Assembly (NCBI GenBank): GCA_034667225.1
Contig: JAXDKG010000042.1
Span: 66,675 to 130,674 of the forward strand
From: DATMER01 sp034667225
GTDB taxonomy: Bacteria > Acidobacteriota > Thermoanaerobaculia > Multivoradales > UBA5704
DNA: 64,000 bases
Direction: 5' to 3'
Of this stretch, positions 32,491-43,709 are shown piece by piece. A model generated the notes under the pieces. That model was not told where the DNA came from and ran no database searches. It was given only the letters and a program-made list of their open reading frames with translations. The position numbers and the translations under genes were made by a program. Numbering within the stretch: the first letter of the stretch is position 1; every line of letters starts with the position of its first letter.

Positions 32491-34761
32491 TTACCTGCGT
32501 CCGCCGCCGCCGCCACGCCCACCCCGGTCGCCACCCCGCCCGCCACCGCGTCCACCCCGGTCGCCGCCCCGTCCACCCCGGTCACCACCGCGATCCCCAC
32601 GGGGCTCGCGCTCGCCGCCCTCGCCGCCGCCCGCCATGGCCATCTCCATGCCCTCATACTGCGAGGGATCGTAATCCGGAGCCTCCATGATGACGGCCTT
32701 GCGCGACAGCCGGACGCGGCCGGTCTCGTCGATGGAGATGACCTTGACGGTCATCTCGTCGCCTTCCTTGACCACGTCCGATGTCTCGCGGACGCGGTAG
32801 GGGGCGAGCTCGCTGATGTGCACGAGGCCGTCGGTGCCCGGCATGATCTCCACGAAGGCGCCGTAGGCCTCGACCCGCCGGACCTGGCCGGTGTAGAGCT
32901 TGCCCACCTCGGGCACCTCGGTGAGGCGCTCGATCATCTGGATCGCGCGCTTCGCCGCCGGCTCGTCGGGCGAGGCGATGACCACACGGCCGTCGTCGCC
33001 GACCTCGATCTGGCAGCCGGTCTCCTCGATGATCGAGCGGATCGTCTTGCCACCGGGTCCGATGATGTCGCGGATTTTCTCCTTCGAGATCTGGATCGTG
33101 TAGAGCCTCGGTGCGAACTTGGAGATGTCGACCCTGGGCTGCGGGATCGTCTGCTCCATGAGGCCGAGGATGTGCATCCGGCCCACTCGCGCCTGCTCCA
33201 GCGCCTGCTGCATGATCTCGCGGGTCACGCCCGTGATCTTGATGTCCATCTGCAGGGCGGTGATGCCGTCGCGGGTGCCGGCGACCTTGAAGTCCATGTC
33301 ACCGTAGTGATCTTCCTGGCCGGCGATGTCGGTCAGGACGGCGAAGTTGTCACCGTCCTTGATCAGGCCCATGGCCACACCGGCGACCGGAGCGAGCAGC
33401 GGAACGCCGGCGTCGAACATCGCCAGCGAGGCGCCGCAGATCGTGGCCATGGACGAGGAGCCGTTCGACTCCAGGATGTCCGAGACCACGCGGATCGTGT
33501 ACGGGAACTCGTCCTCGTGCGGCAGCACCGGCAGCAGCGAGCGCCGGGCCAGCACGCCGTGGCCGATCTCCCGGCGGCCGGGGCCGCGCAGGAACTTCAC
33601 CTCGCCCACGGAGAAGGGCGGGAAATTGTAATGGAGCATGAACTTCTGGATGCTCTCGCCCTCGTACTCCTCGATCACCTGGGCGTCGCGGCTCGTGCCC
33701 AGGGTGGAGGAGACGAGCGCCTGCGTCTCGCCGCGGGTGAAGAGCGCCGAGCCGTGCGTCCGGGGGAGCAGGCCGACTTCGATGTCGATGTTGCGGATCT
33801 CGTCCAGGCGCCGGCTGTCGAAGCGGGTGCGGTCGTTGAGCACCACTTCGCGGAGAATCTCCTCCTCCAGGCGGGTGATGATCTTGCCGACCTGCTTGCG
33901 CTTGTCGGGCTCGTCGGCCGGGATCTGGCCCAGGTAGGGCTTGGTCACGGCCTTGACCGCGTCCTTGCGCTCGAACTTCTTCTTGGTGAACAGCCCGGCC
34001 TTGAGCTGGGCGTAGATGTCGCCCTTGACCTGCTCGTAGAGCGACTCGGGATAGGCCTCGGGGGCCGACCAGCTCGGCTTCTGCTTGGTGCTCTCGCGGT
34101 AGAGCTCGTGCTGGGCCTTGATGATCTTCTGGATCTCCAGATGCGCGCGGAAGATGCACTCGAGCATCATCTCCTCGGAGATCTGGTTGGCCCCGGCTTC
34201 CACCATCGCCACGGCCTCTTCGGTGCCGGCGACCACGAGGTCGAGGTCCGAGACGTCGCGCTGGCTGTTGGTCGGATTGATGATGATCTCGCCTTCGATC
34301 AGGCCCACACGCACCGCGCCAATGGGGTGGTAGAAGGGGATGTTCGAGAGCACCAGCGCCGTCGAGGCGCCGTTGATGGCCAGGATGTCCGGATCGTTCT
34401 CGCCGTCCGCCGACAGGCAGAAGCCGATGATCTGGGTCTCGGCATAGTAGCCATCGGGGAACAGGGGGCGGAGCGGGCGGTCGATCAGGCGGGAGGTGAT
34501 GACTTCCTTCTCGGTGGGCCGCCCTTCGCGCTTGAAGAAGCCGCCGGGGATCTTGCCGGCCGCGGCCGTGTACTCCCGATAGTCGACGGTCAGCGGCAGG
34601 AAGTCGCGCTCGATGCCGCCTTTGTCGTCCATGCAGGCGGTGGCCAGGACGACCGTGTCGCCGAGGCGGACCGTACACGATCCGTCGGCCTGCTTGGCCA
34701 GATGGCCGGTCTCCAGGATGAGGGTGCTCTCTCCAACGTTGACTTCTCTTCGTTGCTTCAT
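32491..34761 (-). CDS. pnp: Polynucleotide phosphorylase with Gly/Arg-rich tail
   Basis: 756 residues; phosphorolytic 3'-5' RNA degradation. Two RNase PH-like domains are seen (first ending near residue 220, second from about 320, with FPPFSVGEV and RREIGHGVLARRSLLPVLP), followed by a KH domain (KIRDIIGPGGKTIRSIIEETG, about residue 565) and an S1 domain (YTGQVRRVEAYGAFVEI, about residue 630). The last 45 residues are almost entirely Gly, Arg and Asp with repeated GDRGG and GRGG units, an RGG-type tail rare in model PNPases that may bind RNA or drive assembly. It is the last gene of the operon, after rpsO. Confidence 0.97.
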   Translation of the reverse strand: MKQRREVNVGESTLILETGHLAKQADGSCTVRLGDTVVLATACMDDKGGIERDFLPLTVDYREYTAAAGKIPGGFFKREGRPTEKEVITSRLIDRPLRPLFPDGYYAETQIIGFCLSADGENDPDILAINGASTALVLSNIPFYHPIGAVRVGLIEGEIIINPTNSQRDVSDLDLVVAGTEEAVAMVEAGANQISEEMMLECIFRAHLEIQKIIKAQHELYRESTKQKPSWSAPEAYPESLYEQVKGDIYAQLKAGLFTKKKFERKDAVKAVTKPYLGQIPADEPDKRKQVGKIITRLEEEILREVVLNDRTRFDSRRLDEIRNIDIEVGLLPRTHGSALFTRGETQALVSSTLGTSRDAQVIEEYEGESIQKFMLHYNFPPFSVGEVKFLRGPGRREIGHGVLARRSLLPVLPHEDEFPYTIRVVSDILESNGSSSMATICGASLAMFDAGVPLLAPVAGVAMGLIKDGDNFAVLTDIAGQEDHYGDMDFKVAGTRDGITALQMDIKITGVTREIMQQALEQARVGRMHILGLMEQTIPQPRVDISKFAPRLYTIQISKEKIRDIIGPGGKTIRSIIEETGCQIEVGDDGRVVIASPDEPAAKRAIQMIERLTEVPEVGKLYTGQVRRVEAYGAFVEIMPGTDGLVHISELAPYRVRETSDVVKEGDEMTVKVISIDETGRVRLSRKAVIMEAPDYDPSQYEGMEMAMAGGGEGGEREPRGDRGGDRGGRGGDRGGRGGGRGGDRGGRGGGGGRR

Positions 34762-34915
34762 GATTTTCTTTTCTTTCTCGTCTCTTTCTCTCTCGTCTGC
34801 CTACAATTTCGCCGCTTCAGAGCCGTGGCCGGCTCAGTTGCCCGGTAGGTGGGTGGGCGGTCCCGAGGCGACGGATATTTGCGTCGGGACCTGCCGGGTA
34901 TGCGGCGGGAGCTGC

Positions 34916-35185
34916 CTACTTGCGGAGTCCGAGGCGCTCGATGGTGGCGCGATAACGCTCGACGTCTTGCCGCTTGAGATAGTCGAGCAGGCGGCGGCGG
35001 CGGCCCACCATCTTCAGAAGCCCACGGCGGCCGTGGTGGTCCTTGGTGTGGGTCTTGAAATGCTCCGTCAGCTCGATGATACGACTGGTGAGCAGGGCCA
35101 CCTGCACCTCCGGCGAGCCGGTGTCCTGCTCGTGCACCCGGTAGTCCTGAATGATCTTCTCTTTGATTTCCACGGTTTGCGCCAA
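34916..35185 (-). CDS. rpsO: 30S ribosomal protein S15
   Basis: 89 residues, exactly the usual length, when started at the TTG at 35185. GGAGGA lies seven bases upstream of this TTG, which decides the start against a longer upstream frame. Family motifs DTGSPEVQVALLTSRI, HHGRRGLLKMV and RRRLLDYL are intact. S15 binds 16S rRNA early in assembly. The rpsO-pnp order is conserved widely; the 154-bp spacer before pnp contains a 7-bp stem GTCCCGA/TCGGGAC (34860-34892) that could play the part of the RNase III processing hairpin known from E. coli. Confidence 0.95.
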   Translation of the reverse strand: MAQTVEIKEKIIQDYRVHEQDTGSPEVQVALLTSRIIELTEHFKTHTKDHHGRRGLLKMVGRRRRLLDYLKRQDVERYRATIERLGLRK

Positions 35186-35248
35186 AGCAAACTCCTCCTT
35201 ACATTTCCATTCGGCTCGGCATTGTAGCACGAGCCAGCTATTTGCCTG

Positions 35249-36181
35249 CTATCTGAACACCACTTTGGGCTGGACGATGCCAACGCCCGCGCTGCCAATC
35301 CTCTCCACGACGGTGCCGACGGCGATGAACTCCCGCCGCCGGTTCATCAGCTTGACCCAGTCCCCCTCCTCGCCCGCGAGCTCGCGCACCAGCACGGTCT
35401 GGCCGTGGCTGATCCGGGTCTCCTGCTGCGGATCGGCCATGACCTCGCCGAAGGGGAGAGGGATCTGGTCGAAGGGGATCCAGGTCGCTCCCGGTTCACT
35501 GGACTGGGCCAGCTCTTCCAGAGCGCGGAACGTCGCCGCGTCTTCGACCTGGAACCCGCCGATGCGCGTGCGCCGCAGCTCCGCCAGATGCCCGCCGACT
35601 CCGAGGGCCGCGCCCAGATCGTGCGCCAGGCCGCGGGCGTAGGTGCCGGACGAGCAGCCCAGGCGGAAGCGGATGCGCCCATCGCCGATACCCTGCTCGA
35701 GATCACCCACGGGGGAGAACTCGTAGATGGTGATCTCCTTGCTCTCGTCCGGGACTTCTTCCCCCTTGCGCGCCAACTCGTAGTACTTGACTCCCTGGAC
35801 CTTCTTGGCGGAGTAGGCGGGCGCCTTCTGCTCGATGATCCCCTCGAAGCGCTTCATCCCCTCGGCCACGGCTTCCTGGGTCAGAGCGGCGACGGCCTCG
35901 GGAGAAGCCTGGCTCGTCACCTGGCCCGACGCGTCATAAGTGTCTGTCGCGGAGCCGAGCTGTATGACTCCCTCATAGACCTTGGGCGCGCGGATCAGGA
36001 AACGGGTGAGCCGAGTGGCGCTCCCGAGCGTCAGCAGCAGCAGGCCCGTGGCGTCCGGGTCCAGCGTGCCGCAGTGGCCGATCTTCTTCTGCTTGAGGAG
36101 CCGCCGCACCTTCTGCACCACGTCGTGCGAGGTCAGGCCGGGCTCCTTGTCGACCAGCAACAGTCCGTCTCTCATCTCCAC
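35249..36181 (-). CDS. truB: tRNA pseudouridine(55) synthase
   Basis: 310 residues. TruB makes pseudouridine 55 in the T loop of tRNAs. The N-terminal signature LLLVDKEPGLTSHDVVQKVR and the catalytic aspartate in HCGTLDPDATGLLLL (about residue 41) are present, with RFRLGCSSGTYARGLAHDLG further on. A GTG at 36181 (GGGAG nine bases upstream) and an ATG at 36175 are both possible starts. It follows the DHH gene by four bases within the operon. Confidence 0.95.
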   Translation of the reverse strand: MEMRDGLLLVDKEPGLTSHDVVQKVRRLLKQKKIGHCGTLDPDATGLLLLTLGSATRLTRFLIRAPKVYEGVIQLGSATDTYDASGQVTSQASPEAVAALTQEAVAEGMKRFEGIIEQKAPAYSAKKVQGVKYYELARKGEEVPDESKEITIYEFSPVGDLEQGIGDGRIRFRLGCSSGTYARGLAHDLGAALGVGGHLAELRRTRIGGFQVEDAATFRALEELAQSSEPGATWIPFDQIPLPFGEVMADPQQETRISHGQTVLVRELAGEEGDWVKLMNRRREFIAVGTVVERIGSAGVGIVQPKVVFR

Positions 36182-36185
36182 CGGA

Positions 36186-37202
36186 CTAGGCTCCCTCGCG
36201 GACCTCTTCGGCCACTACTGCTGCTGGGTTCAGGGCGGCCGCCAGAGCCTCGGCGACCTTCTGCCGAGCCTCTTCGCCGTCCCCTTCGAGCACGAAGCCG
36301 GCGGCGTTGCGGTGGCCGCCGCCGCCATGATGGCGGGCGATCTTCTCGACGTCGACCTCGCCGCGGCTGCGCAGCGAGACCTTGTGCGTACCGTCCTCGC
36401 GCTGGCGGATGAGGGCCACGGCCTCGACCCCGGCGATGGAGCGCGGGAAGTCGATCAGCCCTTCGGAGTCGCCGGGCTGGGCTCCGACGCGGTCGAACAT
36501 CTCGGGCGTCAGGCGGGCGGTCGCGACCCGGCCGCCCTCGTGGATCTGGAGCGTCTGGAGCATCTCGCCCACCAGGCGGACGACCGGCAGCGGCTGGCTC
36601 TCGTAGAGCCACTGCGAGACCTGTTCGGGCTGGGCGCCGTCGCGCACCAGGGCGGCGGCGGCCTCGAAGGCGGCCGGGGTCGCGTTGGAGAAGCGGAAGC
36701 CGCCCGTGTCCGTGACCAGGGTCAGGTAGAGGCAGCTCGCCGTCTCGGGATCGAGAGCCAGCTTGAGCCCCTGCGCCAGGCGGTAGACCATCTCGCCGAC
36801 AGCTGGAGCTGCGGAGTCCACCCAGTTGACCGAGCCATAGAGCTGGTTGCCCAGGTGGTGGTCGATGTTGATGATCGGCCGGGCGGAGAGGTGCTGCTCC
36901 AGGCCGGTGCGGTCGGGGCTCGGGCACTCCAGCACGATGATGGCGTCGAAACGGTCGGGGAACCCGGCCGGCGGCTCCTCGCCGGTGTGCACCCGGTCGC
37001 TGCCGGGGAGCGGACGGTAGATGGTCGGCGTGGGGTCGCGGTTCCAGATCACGGCGCCTTTGCCCATGCTGCGCAGCAGGCGCGCCAGGCCCAGCGCGGA
37101 GCCGATGGCGTCGCCGTCAGGATTGATATGGCTGGTGAGGAGGAACCGGTTGCCGAGCCGGATCTTCTTCAGCAGATCTTCAGGAGCTTTCATCCCGCCC
37201 AT
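36186..37202 (-). CDS. DHH/DHHA1 phosphoesterase (NrnA-like oligoribonuclease)
   Basis: 338 residues. The DHH-domain metal motifs are NPDGDAIGSALG (about residue 28), IVLECPSPDRTG, INIDHHLGNQ (about residue 113) and a C-terminal DHHA1 motif HHGGGGHRNAAGF (about residue 290). NrnA-type enzymes degrade nano-RNAs and can dephosphorylate pAp. Position next to rbfA and truB is conserved in many phyla. The ATG at 37202 has GGAGAG five bases upstream and overlaps the rbfA 3' end by 23 bp. Confidence 0.92.
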   Translation of the reverse strand: MGGMKAPEDLLKKIRLGNRFLLTSHINPDGDAIGSALGLARLLRSMGKGAVIWNRDPTPTIYRPLPGSDRVHTGEEPPAGFPDRFDAIIVLECPSPDRTGLEQHLSARPIINIDHHLGNQLYGSVNWVDSAAPAVGEMVYRLAQGLKLALDPETASCLYLTLVTDTGGFRFSNATPAAFEAAAALVRDGAQPEQVSQWLYESQPLPVVRLVGEMLQTLQIHEGGRVATARLTPEMFDRVGAQPGDSEGLIDFPRSIAGVEAVALIRQREDGTHKVSLRSRGEVDVEKIARHHGGGGHRNAAGFVLEGDGEEARQKVAEALAAALNPAAVVAEEVREGA

Positions 37203-37533
37203 TTAGACTCTCCAAGAGGTCAGAAATCTTCTGGCTGTGCTCGGCTCCGCGGTCGAGCTCGAAAATGAGCTCGGGCGTCACCCGCGTGCGGAGCCGGCGT
37301 GACAGCTCCGTGCGCAGGAACCCCCGGGCATGGCGCAGGGCCTCGACCGCCTCTTCACGCTGGGTGTCGTCCCCGAGCGCCGAGACGCGCACGATGGCGC
37401 GCCGCAGGTCTGACGTCACCTCGACCCCCGTCAGGTTGACCAACCTGATGCGCGGATCCTTGATCTCCCGCAGGATGAGGTCGGAGAGCTCCGCCCGCAG
37501 CAGGTCCGAGACGCGCTCGGTCCGCCGCGTCAT
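37180..37533 (-). CDS. rbfA: 30S ribosome-binding factor A
   Basis: 117 residues from the ATG at 37533, which overlaps the preceding ylxP stop (ATGA); the frame is open further upstream, but homology starts at MTRRTERVSDLLRAEL. Typical RbfA features are the KDPRIRLVNLTGVEVTSDLRRAIVRVS core and the C-terminal RVTPELIFELDRG. It helps 16S rRNA 5'-end maturation during 30S assembly. It lies between ylxP and the DHH gene in the rimP-pnp operon. Confidence 0.95.
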   Translation of the reverse strand: MTRRTERVSDLLRAELSDLILREIKDPRIRLVNLTGVEVTSDLRRAIVRVSALGDDTQREEAVEALRHARGFLRTELSRRLRTRVTPELIFELDRGAEHSQKISDLLESLNGRDESS

Positions 37534-37838
37534 TGCATCCCCTCCATCCCCTCCAGGATCTGGGGGTCCCAGCGTGTCAGGTACAGCTCCGGGACGCCCT
37601 CCACCAGGTTTCGCACCTCTTCCATCAGGTTCTCCATCTCGCTCTCGCCGTTGGTGATCACCGCCATCGAGATCTCCGACCGCTGGTGCAGGTCGTGAAA
37701 CCCGGTCTCCGCGATCGACACCCGGAAACGCTGATGGATGCGGTCGATCAGCGACTTCACGATCCGCCGCTTGTCCTTCAGGCTGCGGGCGGAAGGGAGA
37801 TGCAGCTCGAAGCTGGAGACCCCAATGGTCATCGGCAT
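37530..37838 (-). CDS. YlxP-like protein (DUF503)
   Basis: 102 residues, the family length. The N-terminus MTIGVSSFELHLPSARSLKDKR and the ISIAETGFHDLHQRSEIS-like middle (FRVSIAETGFHD) are characteristic of DUF503. In Bacillus, ylxP lies between infB and rbfA, exactly as here, which suggests a role in translation or ribosome maturation that is not yet defined. A GAGGGAAGG lies upstream of the ATG at 37838. Confidence 0.92.
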   Translation of the reverse strand: MPMTIGVSSFELHLPSARSLKDKRRIVKSLIDRIHQRFRVSIAETGFHDLHQRSEISMAVITNGESEMENLMEEVRNLVEGVPELYLTRWDPQILEGMEGMQ

Positions 37839-37853
37839 GAACGGCCTTCCCTC

Positions 37854-37917
37854 GGATGGGGCGCGGCCGGCGCCCCATCCTCTCCCAATTGTCGGTGATG
37901 CGGGGGTCCGAGGACCC

Positions 37918-37918
<1 letters not shown>
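37854..37918 (-). repeat. Two hairpins between infB and ylxP
   Basis: The 79-bp spacer after infB holds an 11-bp stem GGATGGGGCGC/GCGCCCCATCC (37854-37880) and a 7-bp stem GGGGTCC/GGACCCC (37903-37918) that touches the infB stop. Neither is followed by a U run on the minus strand, so they look like internal mRNA hairpins affecting stability rather than terminators. Confidence 0.6.
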
Positions 37919-40791
<2,873 letters not shown>

Positions 40792-40856
40792 ATATCTTCT
40801 AGAGCTCCTTTATGTCCTACCCGCGAAACAGTCGATCCCATCCTCCCTCTCCCCGA

Positions 40857-40886
40857 CCCTCTCCCTCACCTGCGTGAGGGAGAGGG
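40857..40886. repeat. Long perfect hairpin between nusA and infB
   Basis: A 13-bp perfect stem CCCTCTCCCTCAC/GTGAGGGAGAGGG around a CTGC loop, in the 142-bp spacer between nusA and infB. The form resembles the dispersed REP-like palindromes (CCCTCTCCC...GGGAGAGGG) seen in several proteobacterial genomes. There is no U run, so it is more likely an mRNA-stabilising or REP-type element than a terminator. Confidence 0.65.
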
Positions 40887-40933
40887 AGCCCCGCCCCGCA
40901 GATCATCTGCAATGCATTCCGCTCCGGTCCCTG

Positions 40934-42469
40934 CTACTCCTCGCGTGGCTCGTCCTCACCGGAGGTGGAGCCGGCCGAGACTCCGGTCTCGCCCTCCTCG
41001 GCAGGGCCTCCCTTGGAAGCGCCAGCGCCGCGCTGCTGCTCGCTCTCCTGGAAAGCCCGGCTGAGGGCCGCCATGAAGTCGTCGTCGCCCATGCCGCCCG
41101 ATTTGGGCGCGGGAGCGCGGAAGGTGGCGCCGATGTCGGCATCCGCCCGCTCCTCGCTCGCCTTGACCTGGGCCTCGGCCCACGCGTACAGGCTCTCGGC
41201 GAGCTCCTGGTCGATGCCCTCGACTTCCAACAGGGAGTCGCGGTCGTACTGGACGATCGTATCGGCGTCGCCGAGGCCGGCTTCGTCGAGCAGAAGCGCG
41301 AGCTCGGGGCTGATCCCGGGAGCCGCGGCCACGCCGCCGATCCCCGCGGAAGCGGCGCCCGGGCCGTCGACGGCGCTCTGAAGCATGCGGGCCAGCGCGT
41401 CGGCCACCTCGTCCTTGACGTCGCTCTCGCTCTTGATGTCGATGCGGCAGCCGATCAGCTCGGAGGCCAGGCGCACGTTCTGGCCGCGCTTGCCGATGGC
41501 GAGGGAGAGCTGCTCGTCCTCCACGATCACGTCGAGGTGCGGGACGTCTCCATGATGCGTCACGGACACGCGGGTGATCTTGGCCGGCGCGAGCGCGCTC
41601 TGGGCGAAGGTCACGAGGTCGTCGCTGTGCTCGATGATGTCGATCTTCTCGCCGCGCAGCTCGCGGATGATGGACTGCACGCGGGAGCCCTTCATGCCCA
41701 CGCAGGCGCCCACCGGGTCCACATCGCGCTCGCGGCTGTAGACCGCCACCTTGGCGCGCTCGCCGGGCGCGCGGACGGCGTTCTTGATGACCACCGTGCC
41801 GTCGTAGATCTCGGGCACCTCGGTCTCGAAAAGCTTGACCAGCAGGCGCGGATCGGTGCGCGAGAGCACGATCTGCGGCCCCTTGGGCTGCTTGTGCACG
41901 TCGACGATCACGGCGCGGATGCGCTCGCCCTGGCTGTAGCGCTCGTGGCGGGCCTGCTCCTGCCGTGGCACGACGGCCTCGGTGCGGCCGAGGTCGATGA
42001 TGATGTCGCCGCGCTCGAAGCGCTTGACCGTGCCGTTGAGCACCTCGCCCACGCGGTCGATGAACTCGTTGTAGACGTTCTCGCGCTCGGCTTCCCGCAC
42101 GCGCTGATAGAGCACCTGCTTGGCCGACTGGGCGGCGATGCGTCCGAGCCCCTCGGTGGAAATGGGGAAGTGGATCTCGTCGCCCACCTTGGCGTCGGGC
42201 TTATGATCGATGGCTTCCTCGACCGTCCACTCGGCCAGGGGGTCCTCGACCTCCTCGACGACTTTCTTGACGATGAAGGCGTCGAACTTGCCCGTCTCGC
42301 GGTCGAGATGGGCGCGCACGGGCTCCTTGATCCTGTGCTGCTTCTTGGCCGCGGAGGCCATCGCATCTTCGAGCGCCGCGATCCAGCGCTCCATGTCGAT
42401 GTCCTTCTCACGCGCGACCTGGCGCAGGATCTCGTTGAAATTGATGTCCGCCGTCTGTGCTTGAGCCAT
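40934..42469 (-). CDS. nusA: Transcription termination/antitermination factor NusA
   Basis: 511 residues. In order: N-terminal RNA-polymerase-binding domain, S1 domain (about residues 135-200, GEVLNGTVKRFERGDIIIDLG), two KH domains (GACVGMKGSRVQSIIRELRGE and LSLAIGKRGQNVRLASELIG), and a C-terminal acidic region with a helix-hairpin-helix repeat (LLLDEAGLGDADTIV). It modulates pausing and termination. It lies 18 bp after rimP. The acidic tail ending GEDEPREE is longer than in Bacillus. Confidence 0.96.
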   Translation of the reverse strand: MAQAQTADINFNEILRQVAREKDIDMERWIAALEDAMASAAKKQHRIKEPVRAHLDRETGKFDAFIVKKVVEEVEDPLAEWTVEEAIDHKPDAKVGDEIHFPISTEGLGRIAAQSAKQVLYQRVREAERENVYNEFIDRVGEVLNGTVKRFERGDIIIDLGRTEAVVPRQEQARHERYSQGERIRAVIVDVHKQPKGPQIVLSRTDPRLLVKLFETEVPEIYDGTVVIKNAVRAPGERAKVAVYSRERDVDPVGACVGMKGSRVQSIIRELRGEKIDIIEHSDDLVTFAQSALAPAKITRVSVTHHGDVPHLDVIVEDEQLSLAIGKRGQNVRLASELIGCRIDIKSESDVKDEVADALARMLQSAVDGPGAASAGIGGVAAAPGISPELALLLDEAGLGDADTIVQYDRDSLLEVEGIDQELAESLYAWAEAQVKASEERADADIGATFRAPAPKSGGMGDDDFMAALSRAFQESEQQRGAGASKGGPAEEGETGVSAGSTSGEDEPREE

Positions 42470-42487
42470 GGCTTCTTCCCTGTTTCC

Positions 42488-42967
42488 CTAGAGCTCGATC
42501 TCGAGGCGAATGTTCCGGATGTCCTTCCATAGGACTTCGGTGCGCTCGCCGGTCTTGTCGTCTGTCACGACCACTTTTGAATCCCCAGTTGACTCGGCCG
42601 GCTGCATCTCCTGCAGGCGCCCGATCACGGTCCTCTTCTTGCCGTTCTCCGGATCGATGATCGCCACGCGGGCGAGCTTGCCGAGGAACCGCTCGACGTC
42701 CGCCGGCTTGTACAGCTCCCGGTCGAGACCGGGAGAGGAGACTTCCAGGACGTACCGGCTCTTACCGAAATCGGCCACGTCGAGGTAGGCCGACGAATGC
42801 TTGGCGACCACCTCGCAGTCGGCGAGGGTGACGCCCTCCGGCTTGTCGAGGATTAGGCGAAGGACTCCGCCCTTGAGCTCGACGTGCACCAGCTCGCAGC
42901 CGTTGGCTGCGGCGATCTGCTCAAGCTCGGGTTGGAGCTCGGCGATACGGCTGGTGGTCTGCGTCAT
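42488..42967 (-). CDS. rimP: Ribosome maturation factor RimP
   Basis: 159 residues. The RimP N-terminal domain (NGCELVHVELKGGVLRLILDKPEGVTLADCE) with the motif EVSSPGLDREL (about residue 75) is followed by the Sm-like C-terminal domain. It is needed for 30S maturation. It is the first gene of the operon rimP-nusA-infB-ylxP-rbfA-DHH-truB-rpsO-pnp. The leader upstream of its ATG (42967) contains a terminator-like hairpin and a promoter. Confidence 0.95.
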   Translation of the reverse strand: MTQTTSRIAELQPELEQIAAANGCELVHVELKGGVLRLILDKPEGVTLADCEVVAKHSSAYLDVADFGKSRYVLEVSSPGLDRELYKPADVERFLGKLARVAIIDPENGKKRTVIGRLQEMQPAESTGDSKVVVTDDKTGERTEVLWKDIRNIRLEIEL

Positions 42968-43035
42968 CGTTCTCGTCGTCGTCCCTTCAAGGTCTCGGCA
43001 ATCTCAGCTTTCATTCGGTCCCAACCGGTGCCAAC

Positions 43036-43083
43036 AAAAAAAGTGGGCACGGGCCCACTCCTTTACTGACCGTTTCCGGTCAG
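43036..43083 (-). promoter_or_regulatory. rimP operon leader: GNRA-type hairpin plus intrinsic terminator
   Basis: On the minus strand, downstream of the promoter, the leader first forms CTGACCG-GAAA-CGGTCAG (43066-43083), a 7-bp stem with a GAAA tetraloop, then AGTGGGC-CCGT-GCCCACT followed by seven T (43036-43059), a textbook intrinsic terminator. It lies about 70 bp before the rimP start and inside the transcript, so it can act as an attenuator of the operon that encodes NusA itself. A comparable terminator-bearing rimP leader has been described in gammaproteobacteria. Confidence 0.85.
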
Positions 43084-43100
43084 GGCAAGCTGGCCGTTGG

Positions 43101-43129
43101 ATTATAAGCCAACGGGCCTATCGCTGCAA
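43101..43129 (-). promoter_or_regulatory. Sigma70-type promoter of the rimP operon
   Basis: On the minus strand TTGCAG (43124-43129) and TATAAT (43101-43106) are separated by exactly 17 bp. The -10 box is a perfect consensus and is a rare AT-rich island in this GC-rich DNA. The predicted start lies near 43094, so the transcript would contain the leader hairpins before rimP. Confidence 0.85.
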
Positions 43130-43272
43130 GTCGCTACGGATGAATACCTTGCCCGGGCCAGGCCGGGTAGGAGGAGCCGACAGGAAGGACAACGCTCCGG
43201 GAGGGGCGGGCATTCCCTGATCTCATGTTAGCTGGTCGTCCGCGCGCCGTGAATCCCCGCGGGGGAGCCGTG

Positions 43273-43633
43273 CTCGACCCTGGGCACCTGCCACTCGACC
43301 TTCAGTGCGTTTCGCTTACCCTCCGGTGCTGCCGTTCGAGCCCCACTGTGTTTCGCTCGACCTCCAGAGGGTCCCGCTCAGCTCCCAGCGTGTCTCGCTC
43401 GGCCTTCAGCGCATTCCGCCCGACCTCCGGCGTACTGGCCTGACCCCCGAGCGATGCCGTCCGGGCTTCGGCGGAAGCCGCTCGACCTCCAGGGGTACCT
43501 GCCCGATCCTGCATGGCACCTGCCCGACCCCCAGCGGCATCCGCCAGCCTCCGGTCGCGCGTGCTGGAGCTTGCGCGGCAGCCGATGGCCCTTCGACGGC
43601 TCGTGACGGAGCTTGCGCGGACGCCTCTCGACC
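43273..43633. repeat. Intergenic 21-bp tandem array, unit core CTCGACCTCCAG
   Basis: About eighteen units lie between the lipoprotein gene (3' end at 43710) and the rimP promoter. Starts of the CTCGACC-like block: 43273, 43294, 43315, 43335, 43356, 43377, 43398, 43419, 43440, 43461, 43481, 43502, 43523, 43544, 43564, 43585, 43606, 43627, that is 21 bp with three single-base slips. A 13-base repeat GGAGCTTGCGCGG at 43566 and 43608 is 42 bp apart, in the same register. On the minus strand a frame through it encodes Arg/Glu-rich heptads such as RDTLGAE, RDPLEVE. No ribosome-binding site supports it. Confidence 0.88.
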
Positions 43634-43709
43634 TCGTGGATTGCCGCCGCCCCATTGGGCGCTGACTGATCTCGCTCTGTAGGAGCGGTTCAGCCCCGAC
43701 AGGGCTGTT

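Noticed and set aside
43302..43655. A 117-codon coiled-coil-like frame on the minus strand
   Set aside because: Same reasoning as above; single-base slips in the array change the frame, and no start signal is visible.
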